This document shows positions 10,247 through 22,330 of a DNA stretch of 64,000 nucleotides, in pieces. The DNA is from Adiantum capillus-veneris. Lineage: Eukaryota > Streptophyta > Polypodiopsida > Polypodiales > Pteridaceae. Positions within the stretch are counted from its first letter, which is position 1. The number at the start of each line of letters is the position of its first letter. The position numbers were made by a program, and so were the translations under genes. The stretch is taken from the NCBI GenBank assembly GCA_014529385.2, contig CM043944.1:91691914-91755913 (forward strand), read 5' to 3'. The notes below the pieces were generated by a model. It was given only the letters and a program-made list of their open reading frames with translations, was not told the origin of the DNA and did not search any database.

Positions 10247-11765
10247 ATGAACCTTATATCTGGTCGTGTATTAGGAAATCAAGGCATATTCGGAGAAACC
10301 TCCAGTAGAGTATCCACCAAAGACATCACGAATCAAGGCAATTCCTTGCACACTATCCTTGAAGAAGTCCCAGACACTTTCTCAAATTCAACATCTGAAA
10401 TGTCTTCTTACTCGACTCACTCAAAAACCGGAACGACAGTGCGCTATAAGCATATACTCTCATTTTATAAGACTAATCTCCATAGAGCTCAGGTTTACCT
10501 GGATCCTAACGAAGAGTATGCTATTCGCATTGACGACCATGGTATTGAGTTCGAAGAAGAAATTAGGGCAAACAAACAAGGAAAAATATACATGGACAGA
10601 AACGGGACTTAGTATTTGCAAGTCAAAAACCCTGACGTGATAGACAAATGGGGGTTAGAAGTAAACACCATCATCCTAGATATATCAGCAAAAGAAGGAC
10701 CACCAACCTTAGAATTCGAGGGATATGATCAAGTAGATTTGAAGCCTTTGAAACGGCTGGTACGGATAATCCTAGGATCGGAGTCTATTTTTGGGAGGAT
10801 AGAAATGTAAAAGATCTTATGTGGACTTCACATGCCAAATCAGAACAACTAATGCCCATGAAGATCATCTATATCATCAAGATCAAGGATAAGGGATTGG
10901 CAGATCTACCAACCTACCTATTTAGGGATTGTTATAACAACAACTTTGCTATGATGACTCCTGAGGAGGTAGATCAAACCAAATATCAAGGGTATTCCAT
11001 AAGGGATTGGATATTGGCCTAAGGACCAGAAACCATTCCAAGAGATGAACACGTGAGAGAGCTTATGAGAATAATGTTAAGAAACTAGAAACCACCTCTT
11101 CATGAAGAAAACCGGATGACACTAAGGCCAGTCCAGGGCTACATGAGTCACTATTTCCAATAGACTGGTTTGAAGGACTCGGAACAGGACCAATTGCCAG
11201 GAGATCGGGAGTTGAACCAAATAGACGTGTCAGAACACCTGATTTTCAGAAATGGGTCAGAAAATACAGTGGATCAGGGGATCCATATGACCACTTAGCA
11301 AGCTTTAAAGCAAGTGCTAAGAGCAGAACGTATATTCAATTTCCATATTCAATCGAGGGGTTTGGAATGACATTAGAAGGAAAAGCATTGCCATGGTTCC
11401 AAAACATTCCACCAAGGTCAATCATGGAATTAAATACATTAGCTCAAGGATTTGTAGCTGCTTGTTCCAAAAGAAGGATCAAACACGATACGGTAGCTCA
11501 AATCTATAGCTTCAAATAGAAACAATACGAGTCTGTCAGGGATTGTGCAACTCGAATGAAGCAATACATTGCTAGATGCCCAGAGATAGAGATACCTGCA
11601 GAAGAACGACTAGTATCATTGTTTCTAGAGGGACTGCTAAACAAAGAACTTCATGCTATATTATATAGCAAGAAGCATGCAACCCTAGAAGAGTGTGCGT
11701 CAGATGCTATTGACTTAGGAGACAATTGTGATATTTTCAATGCAGAAGATGTCCCTAAGGATAAC
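10247..11765 (+). pseudogene. Gag, N-terminal part, of element A
   Basis: Several ORFs broken by stops and frameshifts (10247-10612, 10616-10810, 10819-11022, then about 11200-11765). The first 260 codons are unassigned. The part from about 11230 is the Gag core: Y-D-H-L-A-S-F-K-A, G-K-A-L-P-W-F-Q-N-I-P-P, L-A-Q-G-F-V-A-A-C, Y-E-S-V-R-D-C-A-x-R-M-K-Q-Y and E-R-L-V-S-L-F-L-E-G-L. Capsid function is expected. The frame stops abruptly at codons GAT-AAC (11760-11765), where the LTR of element B begins. Gag resumes in the same codon phase on the minus strand from 32669 (see findings). Confidence 0.85.
11761..11765. other. Target-site duplication of element B, copy 1 (ATAAC)
   Basis: ATAAC directly outside LTR B at 11766. 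Its reverse complement GTTAT is directly outside the other LTR B at 32670-32674. Confidence 0.8.
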
Positions 11766-12002
11766 TGTGCGCGTCTGTCGCACGTGTCAATGCAAGGAAT
11801 TTGCCAATACACTGTGTGCAAGCCACAAATGGCTGCAAGCATGCAACTAACCTAAACTAGTAAGCTCAAAGATGACGATGGTGTGTCACTCACCGCTCTA
11901 CGCTTGCTATCGTGGAGGATTCCTTGCTGCGAAGAAGAAGGAGCCGCCGCTGTGCCGCGCTCAACCGCTTCACCACCGGCGTGCCGTCGTTGCAATGCTC
12001 AA

Positions 12003-12049
<47 letters not shown>

Positions 12050-12068
12050 CTCTTTCTCTCTCTCACGA

Positions 12069-12109
<41 letters not shown>

Positions 12110-12398
12110 GAGATGGAGAAGAAGAAGATGGAGATGGAGCAAGAGCACTCTTCAATTGCACACATGAGAGAATGAATGAATTTTAGGTTTAGGTGACTTT
12201 TATATGAGCTTGCCCCATTCACACTTGGGCGCCCATGCGTAGCCAACTAATCCCTTGAATGTTCCAGTTAGAGTGCGCCTCTCATTGCTGATCACTCTTA
12301 CCCTTTTCCTATTGGAACAACAAGCCCGGTACCTGACTCTACCAAGTAAATAATACGGCGTCCATCGTAGGTGATAGGAATGTGCGTAAGGGTTAACA
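11766..12398 (-). repeat. 3' LTR of element B
   Basis: 633 bp; read on the minus strand it runs TGTTAACCC to GCGCACA. It is the inverted counterpart of 32675-33290. Minus orientation is shown by the TATA box (TATAAAAG on minus at 12204-12197) and the polypurine tract before its start. It carries two expanded (CA)n tracts, 12004-12044 and 12070-12106. Beyond its end lies the gag of A, not a primer site, so this is the 3' LTR. Confidence 0.88.
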
Positions 12399-12412
12399 TG
12401 CCCCCCTTCCTG
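12399..12412 (-). promoter_or_regulatory. Polypurine tract of element B
   Basis: On the minus strand AGGAAGGGGGGCA directly precedes TGTTAACC, the LTR start. It is the expected plus-strand DNA priming site. The sequence upstream on the minus strand (near 12413-12470) reads as a terminal coding segment ending E-G-G. Confidence 0.75.
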
Positions 12413-14396
12413 ATGTAGATTCCGTCCTCGAAAGCTATTGAGTTGAAGCTCGTTCGTTGAGGTGGAAGAGCATTTGAGATGAATGTCCTTAGCCTTCTTC
12501 AGTCACTACAAAATCAAACAACATTGGCACAGTAATTGCATTCTCATATACAATTAAAAAGCATATGCAGTTGTAGGCAGACAATTTGATTGGTAACAAA
12601 ATTTTAAACCATTTGTCAGCAATAAACATTAAATTGCAATATAATCAAACACATAAACAATTGTAAAGGTAAAAAATAAACAAGTATGGGGTCGCTAATT
12701 TAACGATCAAAAGGCACTAAAGATCGACTATTAATACCATGGGCAAGCTTCTCAATTTTCTCTGGTCAATTAAGTTGTTTAATCGCGAGAGCCAAGTATT
12801 TCATGTCTGAGGGCTGACTAGAGGCTTACGTAGAAGACATTGTAGTTAAGCTACGATAAAAGGAATTGCTCATGAAATCATCGCTTGATTTATTTCCTTT
12901 TCTTTGACCCCCCAAAGTCTTTTCACAATGATTCAATTTTGATGTGTGTGCTTATTTTGTATGCCTTGGGTTTTTTGCTTTTCAAGGAAAAGCGCCCACA
13001 CTGGGAACCTCTAGGGCTCTAGTACCATAGGCGATACATGTGAGTGAAGTACCAAATCAAGCTGATATTTCTCTTCCAGATGAAGATTTTACATTGTGGC
13101 ACTTTGATTTTTTTTTGTTTGTACGTTTTCAGCATTATAATTTGGTAACTTTGGGGGGTCATATAACATTGTTACCCTCCCTAGGCTCATCACACTAGTA
13201 AACTCCCTTTATAATACTTAAGCTAAAGGTCAATAGGGACTAAGCCCTTTACAAAGCCCTAGTACATTTCACACAATGCTGCCTAAATCGGATTAAGAAC
13301 CTAAGTGACCATTGATTATTAGGAAGGCATTCCCCATGGTATTAAGAGAAGATCTGTAACACCTAACTTGGTCAAACTAGCTTAGTCGGACTGCTTGATT
13401 TTTTAACCTAGACAAGTCATTATGACAAAAAATTACATTGAATTTAATGTTTGGTATTAAGCAAATGCGCTAAATATTATGCTATCAATCACAATTAAAT
13501 ATTATGTTTGGTACTAAGCAAATGCGCTAAATATTATGCTATCAATCACAATTAAAGAAGACAAACATCGATGCAAAAAGATAAGGGGCAATGCTAATGG
13601 ACAAGAAACACCTGTTTGTGTTGATGGTCATGCTTGATTTGAAGTGTGAACGAGAGAAAGATTCCATGAAGGTCCAAATCCTAACAACAACAACACGTTC
13701 CTGTACACACAAGGAAACACAAAGAATACCTCTAGGAGGCACATCAGTGGGAAGAAAGAACTTTGCTAATCACCAAAATCTAAAACAGAAACACTCCTAT
13801 CCTACTAATCCTACCTACCCTCCATCACTTGAGTGATGCCAGATAAAAGGTGTTTTATGACATAGGTTTCTTTTTCAGTGTACCGGATGTGAATGTGTAG
13901 GTCTGGTCAATGTTTTGACTTTTATTGTGCATACTCGTTTGCTAATTGCTCTTGCTCTTTAAAATTTTTGTTTTTTGTGAGTATAAGGCTATATATATAC
14001 ATTCCCGAAGATTGGGACATTGAGAGGTCAAGGAGGAAGGTTCAGAGGGGAGTGAGTGAATGATTACTGTCAGCAAACACTCCCCCCTTCCTTGGGTAGA
14101 TCATACCGTTTGAAATGTGCTCGTAACCCTTTGAAACCAATTGTTCCAGTTGGTAATAGGTGAGGATTGTTGCCAGTAGTTTTCTATTACCTTAGGTGCC
14201 TCGTCGAGGGTGGTAAGGTACTCTCCTAGGATCGAACTTGAAGTCGTTCATCAGGTGATTCTTGAACATTGGGAGGTGTGGATTCCTTTGTAGCTTCATG
14301 GAGGTCCACTATTGTAGGTGGAGGTTGTGGAGAAGCTTTTACCTCTATGGATGCATTACATGAGGAGCTAGAAGCTTCATGGGACTCCCCCCTTCC
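12413..14396 (-). other. 3' region of minus-strand elements, no intact gene
   Basis: Mostly AT-rich with no clear domain. A second polypurine-like tract (minus AAGGAAGGGGGGAG near 14095-14082) is followed by TGTTTGCTGACAG, and about 80 bp on by a minus-strand TATATATATA. This could be the start of another 3' LTR, whose end I cannot place. A similar purine run at 14399-14386 lies just past the last coding ORF. Confidence 0.4.
13447..13556 (+). repeat. Tandem duplication, 57-bp unit
   Basis: ATGTTTGGTA(T/C)TAAGCAAATG begins at 13447 and again at 13504. The copies are almost identical through CTATCAATCACAATTAAA. Confidence 0.9.
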
Positions 14397-14929
14397 TTAG
14401 CTAGGTGGAACAAATCGTTCTTTCTTCGATACCCAAACTAGCTCTGGAGCGCGTGTGTAGCATTCTGTGACTTTTTTCTTTCCGCCATCATTGATTCGTT
14501 TTGGACCTACGGGATTGGGCTCACATGGGTCAGGTGACAGGTAAGAACACAATCTACGTTTTGGCTCCCAGATTTGATCATTTCCTTCATAGTACCCTTG
14601 GGCTTCCAATAGTTTTTTAGGAATCCAACGCAACGTTTCTTTACATTTCTTGGGGCGAGTGGGACGTCTCTTACCAGCTCCTATCTTTTAGCATTAGCTA
14701 TGGTTGCTAAAGAAGCTTTAGAGACCCACTCGTATGTTTTCTTCGTTATATTAGGATGAGTCTTGTCAGAAGCTATATGCCTTGCTTGTAGCATATTTAA
14801 GGGTACGGGCATTTCATCCCCCTTAGGTGTTACCCAGGTCGCCCCCCTATTTCCCCAAGTGTCTATGGTTGTTGCTAGGTGGACCCAATCCACACTGTCT
14901 GACTCAGTCATCCCAGGTAGTACATCCAT
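14397..14929 (-). pseudogene. W-x-P-K repeat module after protease (minus-strand gag-PR element)
   Basis: Downstream of the protease domain the minus strand encodes spaced repeats around a W-(I/V/E)-(P/S)-K core: Y-E-W-V-S-K-A, R-W-I-P-K-K-L-L, Q-I-W-E-P-K-R-R-L and L-V-W-V-S-K-K-E-R-F, before a stop near 14397. Comparable repeats occur in 21780-21960 and 45688-46515. The function is unknown to me. Two frames are involved, separated by stops. Confidence 0.65.
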
Positions 14930-14980
14930 ATAAGGAGAATCTTCCCCAACATCAGTGTCCGCTTTACATGTGTAACAATA

Positions 14981-15574
14981 CTACAATGGGGCCGAGTGAA
15001 CTGTGGTGTCATATCTATGATCAATTATAAATCTATTTCCTAAAGGATGTGCTTGACCAGTTACAAGATCCACTCGAATGACAGAATCTTGGAACTGCAA
15101 GTAGACATGGTTTCTAGACCAGTCATGCACCACTTTTTCTTCCCTCATGAAAGGACATCCTAAGATCATCTCCGATGCCATAGTGTGCTTGGAGGAATCC
15201 ATAACAATGAAGGTAACTCTTATTTTATGTCCAAAGACCTTGATCTTGAGATCTTCTAGCATCCCAATAGGTTTAACAATAGACCCATTGGCCATCTTCA
15301 CTACTATGGTTGTGGTCGCAAGGTGAGGTCTTCCCATAGTTTCCCAGCAATTTCTAGTCACAATGCTAACCCCAGCGCCACCATCAAGGATCCCCTTCAC
15401 AGTTAATCCCTTGGTAGTGATTGCTATGGTCACATTGGATTCATCACTCTCAAAGTATTGTCCCAACTTGTTAACGGGTATTTCTATAACAAGGTTCTCA
15501 TCTAGGTTGGACATGATGGTGGTTCTAACTTCTGAAGACATGAAATCCATCAATTTGGCAATGTTTAACGACAC
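14981..15574 (-). pseudogene. Retropepsin-like aspartic protease domain, minus-strand gag-PR element
   Basis: A 197-codon open stretch with the layout of a retroviral-type protease: V-K-G-I-L-D-G-G-A-G-V-S-I-V-T (active-site loop), a flap region, then M-A-S-E-M-I-L-G-C-P-F-M, the hydrophobic-hydrophobic-G motif typical near the C-terminus. The catalytic triplet is D-G-G, not D-S-G or D-T-G, so activity is doubtful. It would process the Gag polyprotein. No RT, RNase H or integrase follows on this strand before the 3' end. Confidence 0.8.
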
Positions 15575-16529
15575 CTATTGGGCTTCAGTCCCTTGACGTG
15601 GGGAAGATGGGATCTCCATTTCTTCGATAGGATCAGGTAGTCCCTCTATAAAAATTCTTTCCATCAAGAAGTGAGTACGCCCACTTTCCCATGACTTTAA
15701 GTCACTTTCTTCTTGGATGACACTAGGTATGGCTAAGGGTCTATGGACTTGGTGAGGTTGTTGTTGGGTAGGGAACACGGTGTCTATAATCTGGATCTGC
15801 CTAGGTGCTGGTTCTAGATCCCTTTGGATATCTTCTACCAAACTCCTTAATTGCTTGACTCGCTCGATCTCCTCTATAGGGTTTGGATAAGCTCCTATCT
15901 TCTTCTTGGATCCCTGCCATTGTGGCTCATGAAGATCTTCCTTGTTGGTTTCTATCTTAGTGGTTTTTTTGGTTTTCATGGTTTCACCTGAATCAGAATT
16001 CTCTTCAGCGTCGTTCATATATACGGGGTCGTCACCAATCCCTATGTTGGTCTTTGAACTGGGGTTCACTTCGCTGCTTTTTGGAGCATCGATCGTGTGA
16101 GTACGTTTACTGGTACCACAGGTGTACTCTATGATGGCTCTACGATAACTTCAATCAAGTTTAATGGCGTGATCTTCGGTGCATTTGGATTATTTGGACA
16201 TTGGACAATCAAATGATCTATGCCACATCGATTACACATGAGTATCGGCATTGTAGACATGCTCGCTTGATGGTTTGCATTAGTGTGGAGTTCTTTTGTA
16301 GCCTAATAGGACACTCGGCCACACAATGCGGACCTCCACACTCATAGCATTGAAGAGGTGGTCTCTTAGCAGTGTAATTGATATTTTGGCCTCTTGCCGC
16401 AAGAGCAGCTACTTGATAGACAGGTTTGACTTGTCCCCAATAGTCCTCCATGTAGTATTGTGGACTCTCTTCAAGCACATCCATCCCAAAGGCAATATTA
16501 AGATCTATATCTTCCTCACAGCCTTTCAA
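15575..16529 (-). pseudogene. Gag C-terminal region with zinc knuckle
   Basis: 16218-16529 contains C-Y-E-C-G-G-P-H-C-V-A-E-C-P, a degenerate CCHC-type knuckle (the usual spacing C-x2-C-x4-H-x4-C is altered). A second possible cysteine cluster, C-L-Q-C, lies nearer 16240. 15575-16069 is an acidic and P/Q-rich linker leading into the protease. It is part of the same polyprotein as the neighbours, split by stops. Confidence 0.75.
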
Positions 16530-16544
16530 ACAAGCAATAAATGA

Positions 16545-19239
16545 CTAACAACCCACTTGATTCACAAAAGTGATTCTCGGATGTGGTGGTTGCGGTCCTA
16601 GCACTGGAGGTGGTAAGGGTGTTGTTTGAACAAAATTTTGGGCCCTAGGGACCATGTGTTGTGACGTTTGTTCAAGAGGTGGAGCAAGCAGCAATGCAGG
16701 CACTCGAGGTGTGTCTGTCCATGATAAGGTTGGTCTATTGGCCATTACGCGCTTAAATACTATGAAATCCTTAGCTTGATGACCATACATCCCACAGGCA
16801 TTGCGGTTCCCATTGAATTTTACTCTAAAAGTAGGGCATTCACTGGTACTATGTGGTCCATAGCATATTGAGCACCATTGTTGCTCCCTTCTTGGCTCGG
16901 GGAGGTCACCTAATAAAAATGTAACCTATCACGTGAGTTCAACAGAAGGGTATTTAAAGTTCTTGAAACTTACAAACATATATATACAGAAGGGAATTAT
17001 TTTTTCAAATTTGAAAAAAAACTTACATATTTTTAAAAAAAGGGTACATTATATTCCTAACAAAATTCACAGACAAGGGGTTTTACAAACATGTCTTGAA
17101 CGCACGTGATATGGTAGTTTTACACATAGTGAACCCCCCGAGCTTCTTGGATACATATGGTTGTTTTGCGGAGCACGATTGTCTCTAAGACTCTCTTGAA
17201 TGGCCTTAATAATATCTGCTAAAGTCATCTCAGATATATTTGGCTCCTTAGCAATAGGATGCTTGCGAGCTAATAGATTTAGGCTCAACAGACACTCTTT
17301 CTCCTTGAATCATTAAATTATCCTCCAATTGGATCGCATTGGTGGTGACTGCTTCCCAAGTGGTGATACCTCTAATGACTAGTCCATTGTAGATATCCTC
17401 ATGTCGTAATCCACTTATGAATCTATCAATTAATTATTATTGAAGCGTTCATTTGGATTACAAAAAGAATTCAAATGCTTTAAGCGACTAATAAAGTCTC
17501 TCACCAACTCTCCTTCCTCTCTTTGGGCTTTCAGGAGCTAAGAGGCTACACCCCAAAGCACTCCATCTTGTATGTATTCTTTTAAGAACAGTCTCCTAAG
17601 AGTAGGGTAAATCGTTTTTTCTTCCACCCTTAGGGTTCTATACCAATCCCCATCCTTCCCACTCAAGGTTAGGCTTAAAGCATTACTCTTATGCAGGTCA
17701 TTGTGTTCTCTTAGAGAATCACATATTTGTTCAAACACTTTGATATGCTTTCTCACATCCCCGTCTCCACTAAATTTTTGTGTGAGCTTGGCTATTTGTA
17801 CTGCCTTACTTCTAGGTTCTCTATCAGGCTTGTTACGCATATTCTCAGCAATAGATTGACCGATAGCTTGAGCAAATGTTGCCAAGTCACCTAAGTGAGA
17901 AGGCACCGTGGGTGAAGGTGCTCCAGAGACTACATGTGGAGTAGGTATTGGCATTGGGCTTGCGCATAGAAAGCCCTTGGGTTCCACGTTGGGTACAATG
18001 TTGTGCCATGTGGTGGCCCAACGTTCATATGTGTGGCCCTAGGCATAGCAGACGTCGGATGTGACATGCTAATGCTAGCCAATATGGTCCGATGGGAATA
18101 AGAGCTTGGGTTTTGTGGTTGTGGAGCATAGGTAGTTGAAACAATGGGAGGGGTAGGAACTACATGAGTGCGATGACCCATAGGTGCATACAATTGGTAC
18201 ACACTTGTAGGTACTGTTGCAGGCATTGAGCTACCATGTAGTGGTGCTTTACTAACAAATGAGGTCCATGGCGTGTTTCTCCGCATGCCCATCATTGGGG
18301 TAGGCATGGTAGCCATGGTGTCATCAAGGGAAAGATGAGCTAGACTTGGAAAGGTAAAGCTATCACTTGTGGGCGCAGATTGCACCGAGACCCCTGGCGA
18401 AACAACATATGGGGGATCCATCGGACTTACCGAGGGAGTCTCCATTTACGATAAGGTCGGTTGTTTAGCCTTTCCTGTATCCCAGAATTTCATGAGACCC
18501 ATTGAAGGCATGTTGATCCCCTTGTTCTGTCTCTCTAACTCAATGACCCTATGGATGACCTCACAAAATCTTTGTTGTTGATCCTCCACACTAGTAGCAC
18601 CCATTCTGGATTGTAGGACATCTAACCAACCCACGTGATAGGTGTGACCTGTGTATAGGTCGGTTAGAGTTTCCGTTTGTAGTTCATACTCCCAGTTCTC
18701 ATTTAGGAACGCTCCATCTAAGCTTGAGGTGCAAGGGGTGTCCTTTGAACTAGATGCAATGTTGATTTCTAGGGGTTGGTCCTTAGTGGTCACTAATTCA
18801 AGAGCACTCGATTGCTCTCCTAGCAAGGATATTGACATAGGAGCTTTCACTTTTAACTCTCTTTGTTGCTCTGCCTTGCGTAAGCTCTCGATTTCCTTTT
18901 CCCTTATTGCAAGGATATACCGCTCAACCTCTTGCACTTTGGCGAGGCTTCTACCATCAGGTAATATAACCTCAGAGGGGAATAGTTCTGAAGAGTCATG
19001 GGTGCAGTGAATGGAGTATTCACGTGCACATTCTCTAAGGGCATAGGGTCTACGTTGGTCATGAATGGAGAATTTACTTCCCCACCCCCCTCATTTACAT
19101 CATTAGCTCCATGTTCGGAGCGAGTGGCTCTACTAAAGGTTTCCTTCAAGCGGCTAAGCACGCTCGACCCGGACCATGGGCCCATGGCATGCATGTCTTG
19201 GATTGAGCTATCGGGATTAGGCATTGGGAAACCCTCCAT
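16545..19239 (-). pseudogene. Gag, N-terminal and core regions, minus-strand gag-PR element
   Basis: Five ORFs in order on the minus strand. 18904-19239 and 18446-18937 include a charged coiled-coil-like stretch (R-E-K-E-I-E-S-L-R-K-A-E-Q-Q). 17930-18445 is P/M/S/T-rich. 17538-17987 is the capsid-like core with K-F-S-G-D-G-D-V-R-K-H-I-K-V-F-E and S-G-K-D-G-D-W-Y-R-T-L. 17067-17288 and 16545-16790 form a P-rich segment toward the knuckle, with G-P-Q-P-P-H-P. The region around 16900-17060 reads poorly. The element has Gag and protease but apparently no polymerase. Confidence 0.75.
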
Positions 19240-21359
19240 GATGTCGTAGTCAGAGAAAGAGTTACTAGCTGCTATGTTTGGATCTTGGTTTGTACTACCT
19301 TGGGTCCCCTCCGAGGGCCCAAAACCTAAGGTAGGTGGATATTGAGAACTCGCGTAAGTCGAAATTCTCTATAGTTGCTCCGTCTCTAGCACACAACCAG
19401 AGCGCAAATGCATGTGCCTTTGGCACCCCACAAGCATCGGCGAATAATCTCGAAGGTTAACTGATTACTTTTTTACGCATTTGTTTTCACTCATTTTTAA
19501 TGTTTGGTTTTTTTGATTAAAGTGTGTGATGGCTCAAAATGAGCGTATCACTCAGAGGATGGCGGTGTGCTTTACAACACAACGTTCGATCACCTGAGCT
19601 CCGTTGGTCCTCAAAAAGGTCGATTTTTGGCTACGTGTGAGGCTAAAATACGTAATTTTAAAGGGCAACTAAGGCCTGAGCCTGAGCATGAGCGTGGGTG
19701 ATATGAGGTGATTTGGATAAAAAAAAGTGGTCCATAAATCAGAAATTGGCTTGCAAAGACTTCTTTGCATTTTTCGGCAATTTTCCAAGTTATATGTGAT
19801 CATTTTGGCTCATATTTGAATCTTGGCATGTAATAGGTGTGTACAAGTGATAGGTGAGGTGATGATACAATTTTCAAGAAAAAATATTACAAAAGTAAAT
19901 GATCTCGATTATTTACAACAGTCATCATTTTCTTGTAAAACTTGTAAATTTTGACCTAAACACATTCTATACACCTAAAACAAGTCCTAAATTGAATTTG
20001 GTGAAGTTTGGTCTTGCTGGCATCACTTTGTGCTTGTCGACTCTGAAATCTCTAATTTTTGTAACTACACTGCCTGTTGAGTTGGTTAGTCACTTTTAAG
20101 GCTATGGACTTGTCCACAACATAGTTGTGAAAAAGCAACTCATCCAATTTTGGCCCATTTGGAGTCAATTTGACCTCTATGTCGAATTTGACGCTTTGTA
20201 GTCTTCAAGTCGTTTTCTGCTTTTCGACGGCTTGGCTTGATTGATTTTATAAAACCAATCATATATATTGTGAATAAATCTTGTAAGCAAGTTGTCTGTG
20301 GAGTCAGAACCGAATTCTGGCATCTGCCAAAAACCTAGCTTTTCTAATGGGGATCCCTTTGACTCTTGTCGACTCTTGTCGAATGGTCAACTGATGATAT
20401 AGAAGGATTCTATTACATTAGGGCATGCTACAATTCGAATTCCATCCAATTTAGTTGAGCTGACCGGCCGTTATGGTCAATTTTTGGTCGTAGGTCTTCG
20501 TGCACTGCTCGGATTCTAGGGTTTTTCCTAAGGGTTTAGACTAGCTACCGGCCGTACAAAATGGATCATTGATGAGTAAAGAACTTACCACCGTGTGAGA
20601 TGACGCTGTAAACAGGTGACTGTGGACTCCGGAAATCGCTCGCAAAAGAGGTCGAAAAGCTCTCTCTCCAAAGGCAACAAGTGGAAATGAGGTGGTTTTT
20701 GCCTACCTCGGGTATCTATACTCGGACTTCTTGAACCATTTTTTCCCAAATTCCCTTGTTAGTCCTACTAGGCCATGAAATCTATATTAGACTCAAAAAT
20801 TTCCCCTATCGGATTCCTGTAGCTCATTCTGCAAGAATTTTGCAAAAGTAGATCTAGCCACCTAATTTAGGCTTTCCGCTTCCATTTGCCGATTTGATTG
20901 AAACTTTTTGTGCTTGTCCGTTTTGTCTTTCTAATCACCACCGTGTCTTCAATTTTTCCATTTGAGCTCCTTTGTTGTTTATTAGTAATTTTTGACTTGT
21001 TTATTGAAAAAATCAAAGAAAATAACAAAATACGCTAAAAAAGCAAAGTAAAATCCAATAATTAGGAAAATCCATAGAGAAACACAACTTTATTGTTTTT
21101 TGTTGGATTTCTCCATTTTTAAGTCTCACTATCGAGGAAAATGATGAAAAATAACAAAAAAGGACTATTTTTTAATGATTTTCTGATAGTATATACACTT
21201 CTACTGTCATCGGGAAGATATTATCAGTAAATTTTTCCTTGTTGATAAACTATAAGGGCATTATTAGGTAATTTTGCAAAAAATCACACGTTAACATCAA
21301 ACTTTTTCCTCCCTCTTCAAACATTGCCCTTAATTAGTTAGTGCCGTTCCACCCCTCCT
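19240..21359 (-). other. Leader-like non-coding interval
   Basis: 2.1 kb with no protein match. It resembles the leader of A in style, with many TTTGACC and AAATTT phrases. It carries one copy of the 22-bp palindrome at 19895-19916 (centre ATCTCGAT). Around 21301 the minus strand has a purine run (GAAGAGGGAGGAAAAAG) followed by TTTGATGTTAACG, possibly an element boundary. The left breakpoint of the inversion in A should lie in or near this interval. Confidence 0.5.
19895..19916. repeat. Isolated copy of the ATCGCGAT-centred palindrome
   Basis: Half-sites GTAAATGATCT and CGATTATTTAC. It differs from the perfect palindrome by two bases. Confidence 0.75.
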
Positions 21360-22330
21360 AGATGGCGTACTCCAGGACGACTATGTGCATGGGTTGAAAA
21401 ATTGTGTCTTATGCATAGCCTTGGTTGACTCTACCATGCTTTGAAGATAAATGCAGTTCAAACCAATATGTTGTGCAAGAGTTGGAGCTTGAGTAATTAA
21501 CTCAATGGTTTCTGATGTTGAGGATTTCTGATGTTGTCTTCCAAAGAACAAATCTTGTAGCTTGTGTGCTCTCTACTTGATTGTGCCATCAGGATGCTTC
21601 AGCACACTGATTGCCTGAGTTTCTGGTATCAACAATGGTTTTTGTTGAGCTTTTACCCGCCATTGGTAGATTTGTTTACTTGGTGCAGAATGGTGTGGTG
21701 GGGTCTTCTGAGACTTAACTCTCCATTGCTTGATTGGTTTTACGGTTTGTGGAGAAGATAAGCGCTCCTTTTTCTTTCAAATCCATTTCATGTTAGGTTC
21801 TTTGTTCGGAAATGCTCGTCTCTGTGTTTTGGTCTTTGGAACCTCCTTTGGTTTTTTCGAGGATGTTTTGGGCACCTAGATTTTATTTGTCTTGTCCTTT
21901 AGCTGTGCTTTTGATACCCAAATTTGCATGACTCCTTGCATGCTACTTGTAGCATTTGCTTGGCGAGAGGATGGAGAAGATTGATTGCTTCGTGGTTTGC
22001 TCTGTTGATTACTCCCTTTCCATTCCTCCTTGCTTGGTGCAACTCGAACAATGAGTTGTCGGCCTTTAGGTGATAGCCTGTGCTGATTCGTATCTCAATC
22101 TGGTACTGCCTTGTATGTTCACATCCACGGAATTCCAAGAATCATTGTCTCATTCATGTGTTCATTTGGTAAGCATACAAACGGATGAGGACATGAACAT
22201 CCATGTACTATCACATTTAAGTTGACTACTCCCGATGTTGTGAGAATATGTATTTGTTGATTCTTGAGAGTAGCTTTTTGAGTACCGAAGCCGCGCTTCC
22301 TCTTGGGCTTCATCAATAACCTGTTGTCGT
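21360..22330 (-). pseudogene. Post-integrase module of element A: protease-like domain and W-x-P-K repeats
   Basis: After the integrase tail, 22316 down to about 22119 reads as the C-terminal half of a retropepsin fold: T-S-G-V-V-N-L-N-V-I-V-H-G-C and P-N-E-H-M-N-E-T-M-I-L-G-I-P-W-M. No catalytic D-S-G is seen. In other frames follow Y-R-L-S-P-K-G-R-Q-L-I-V-R-V-A and, at about 21960-21780, M-Q-I-W-V-S-K-A-Q-L-K and V-P-K-T repeats, then charged sequence to about 21360. The position is 3' of integrase in the A polyprotein. The role is unknown. Confidence 0.6.

Noticed and set aside
18651-19010. 119-codon plus-strand ORF
   Set aside because: Antisense shadow of the Gag region on the minus strand.
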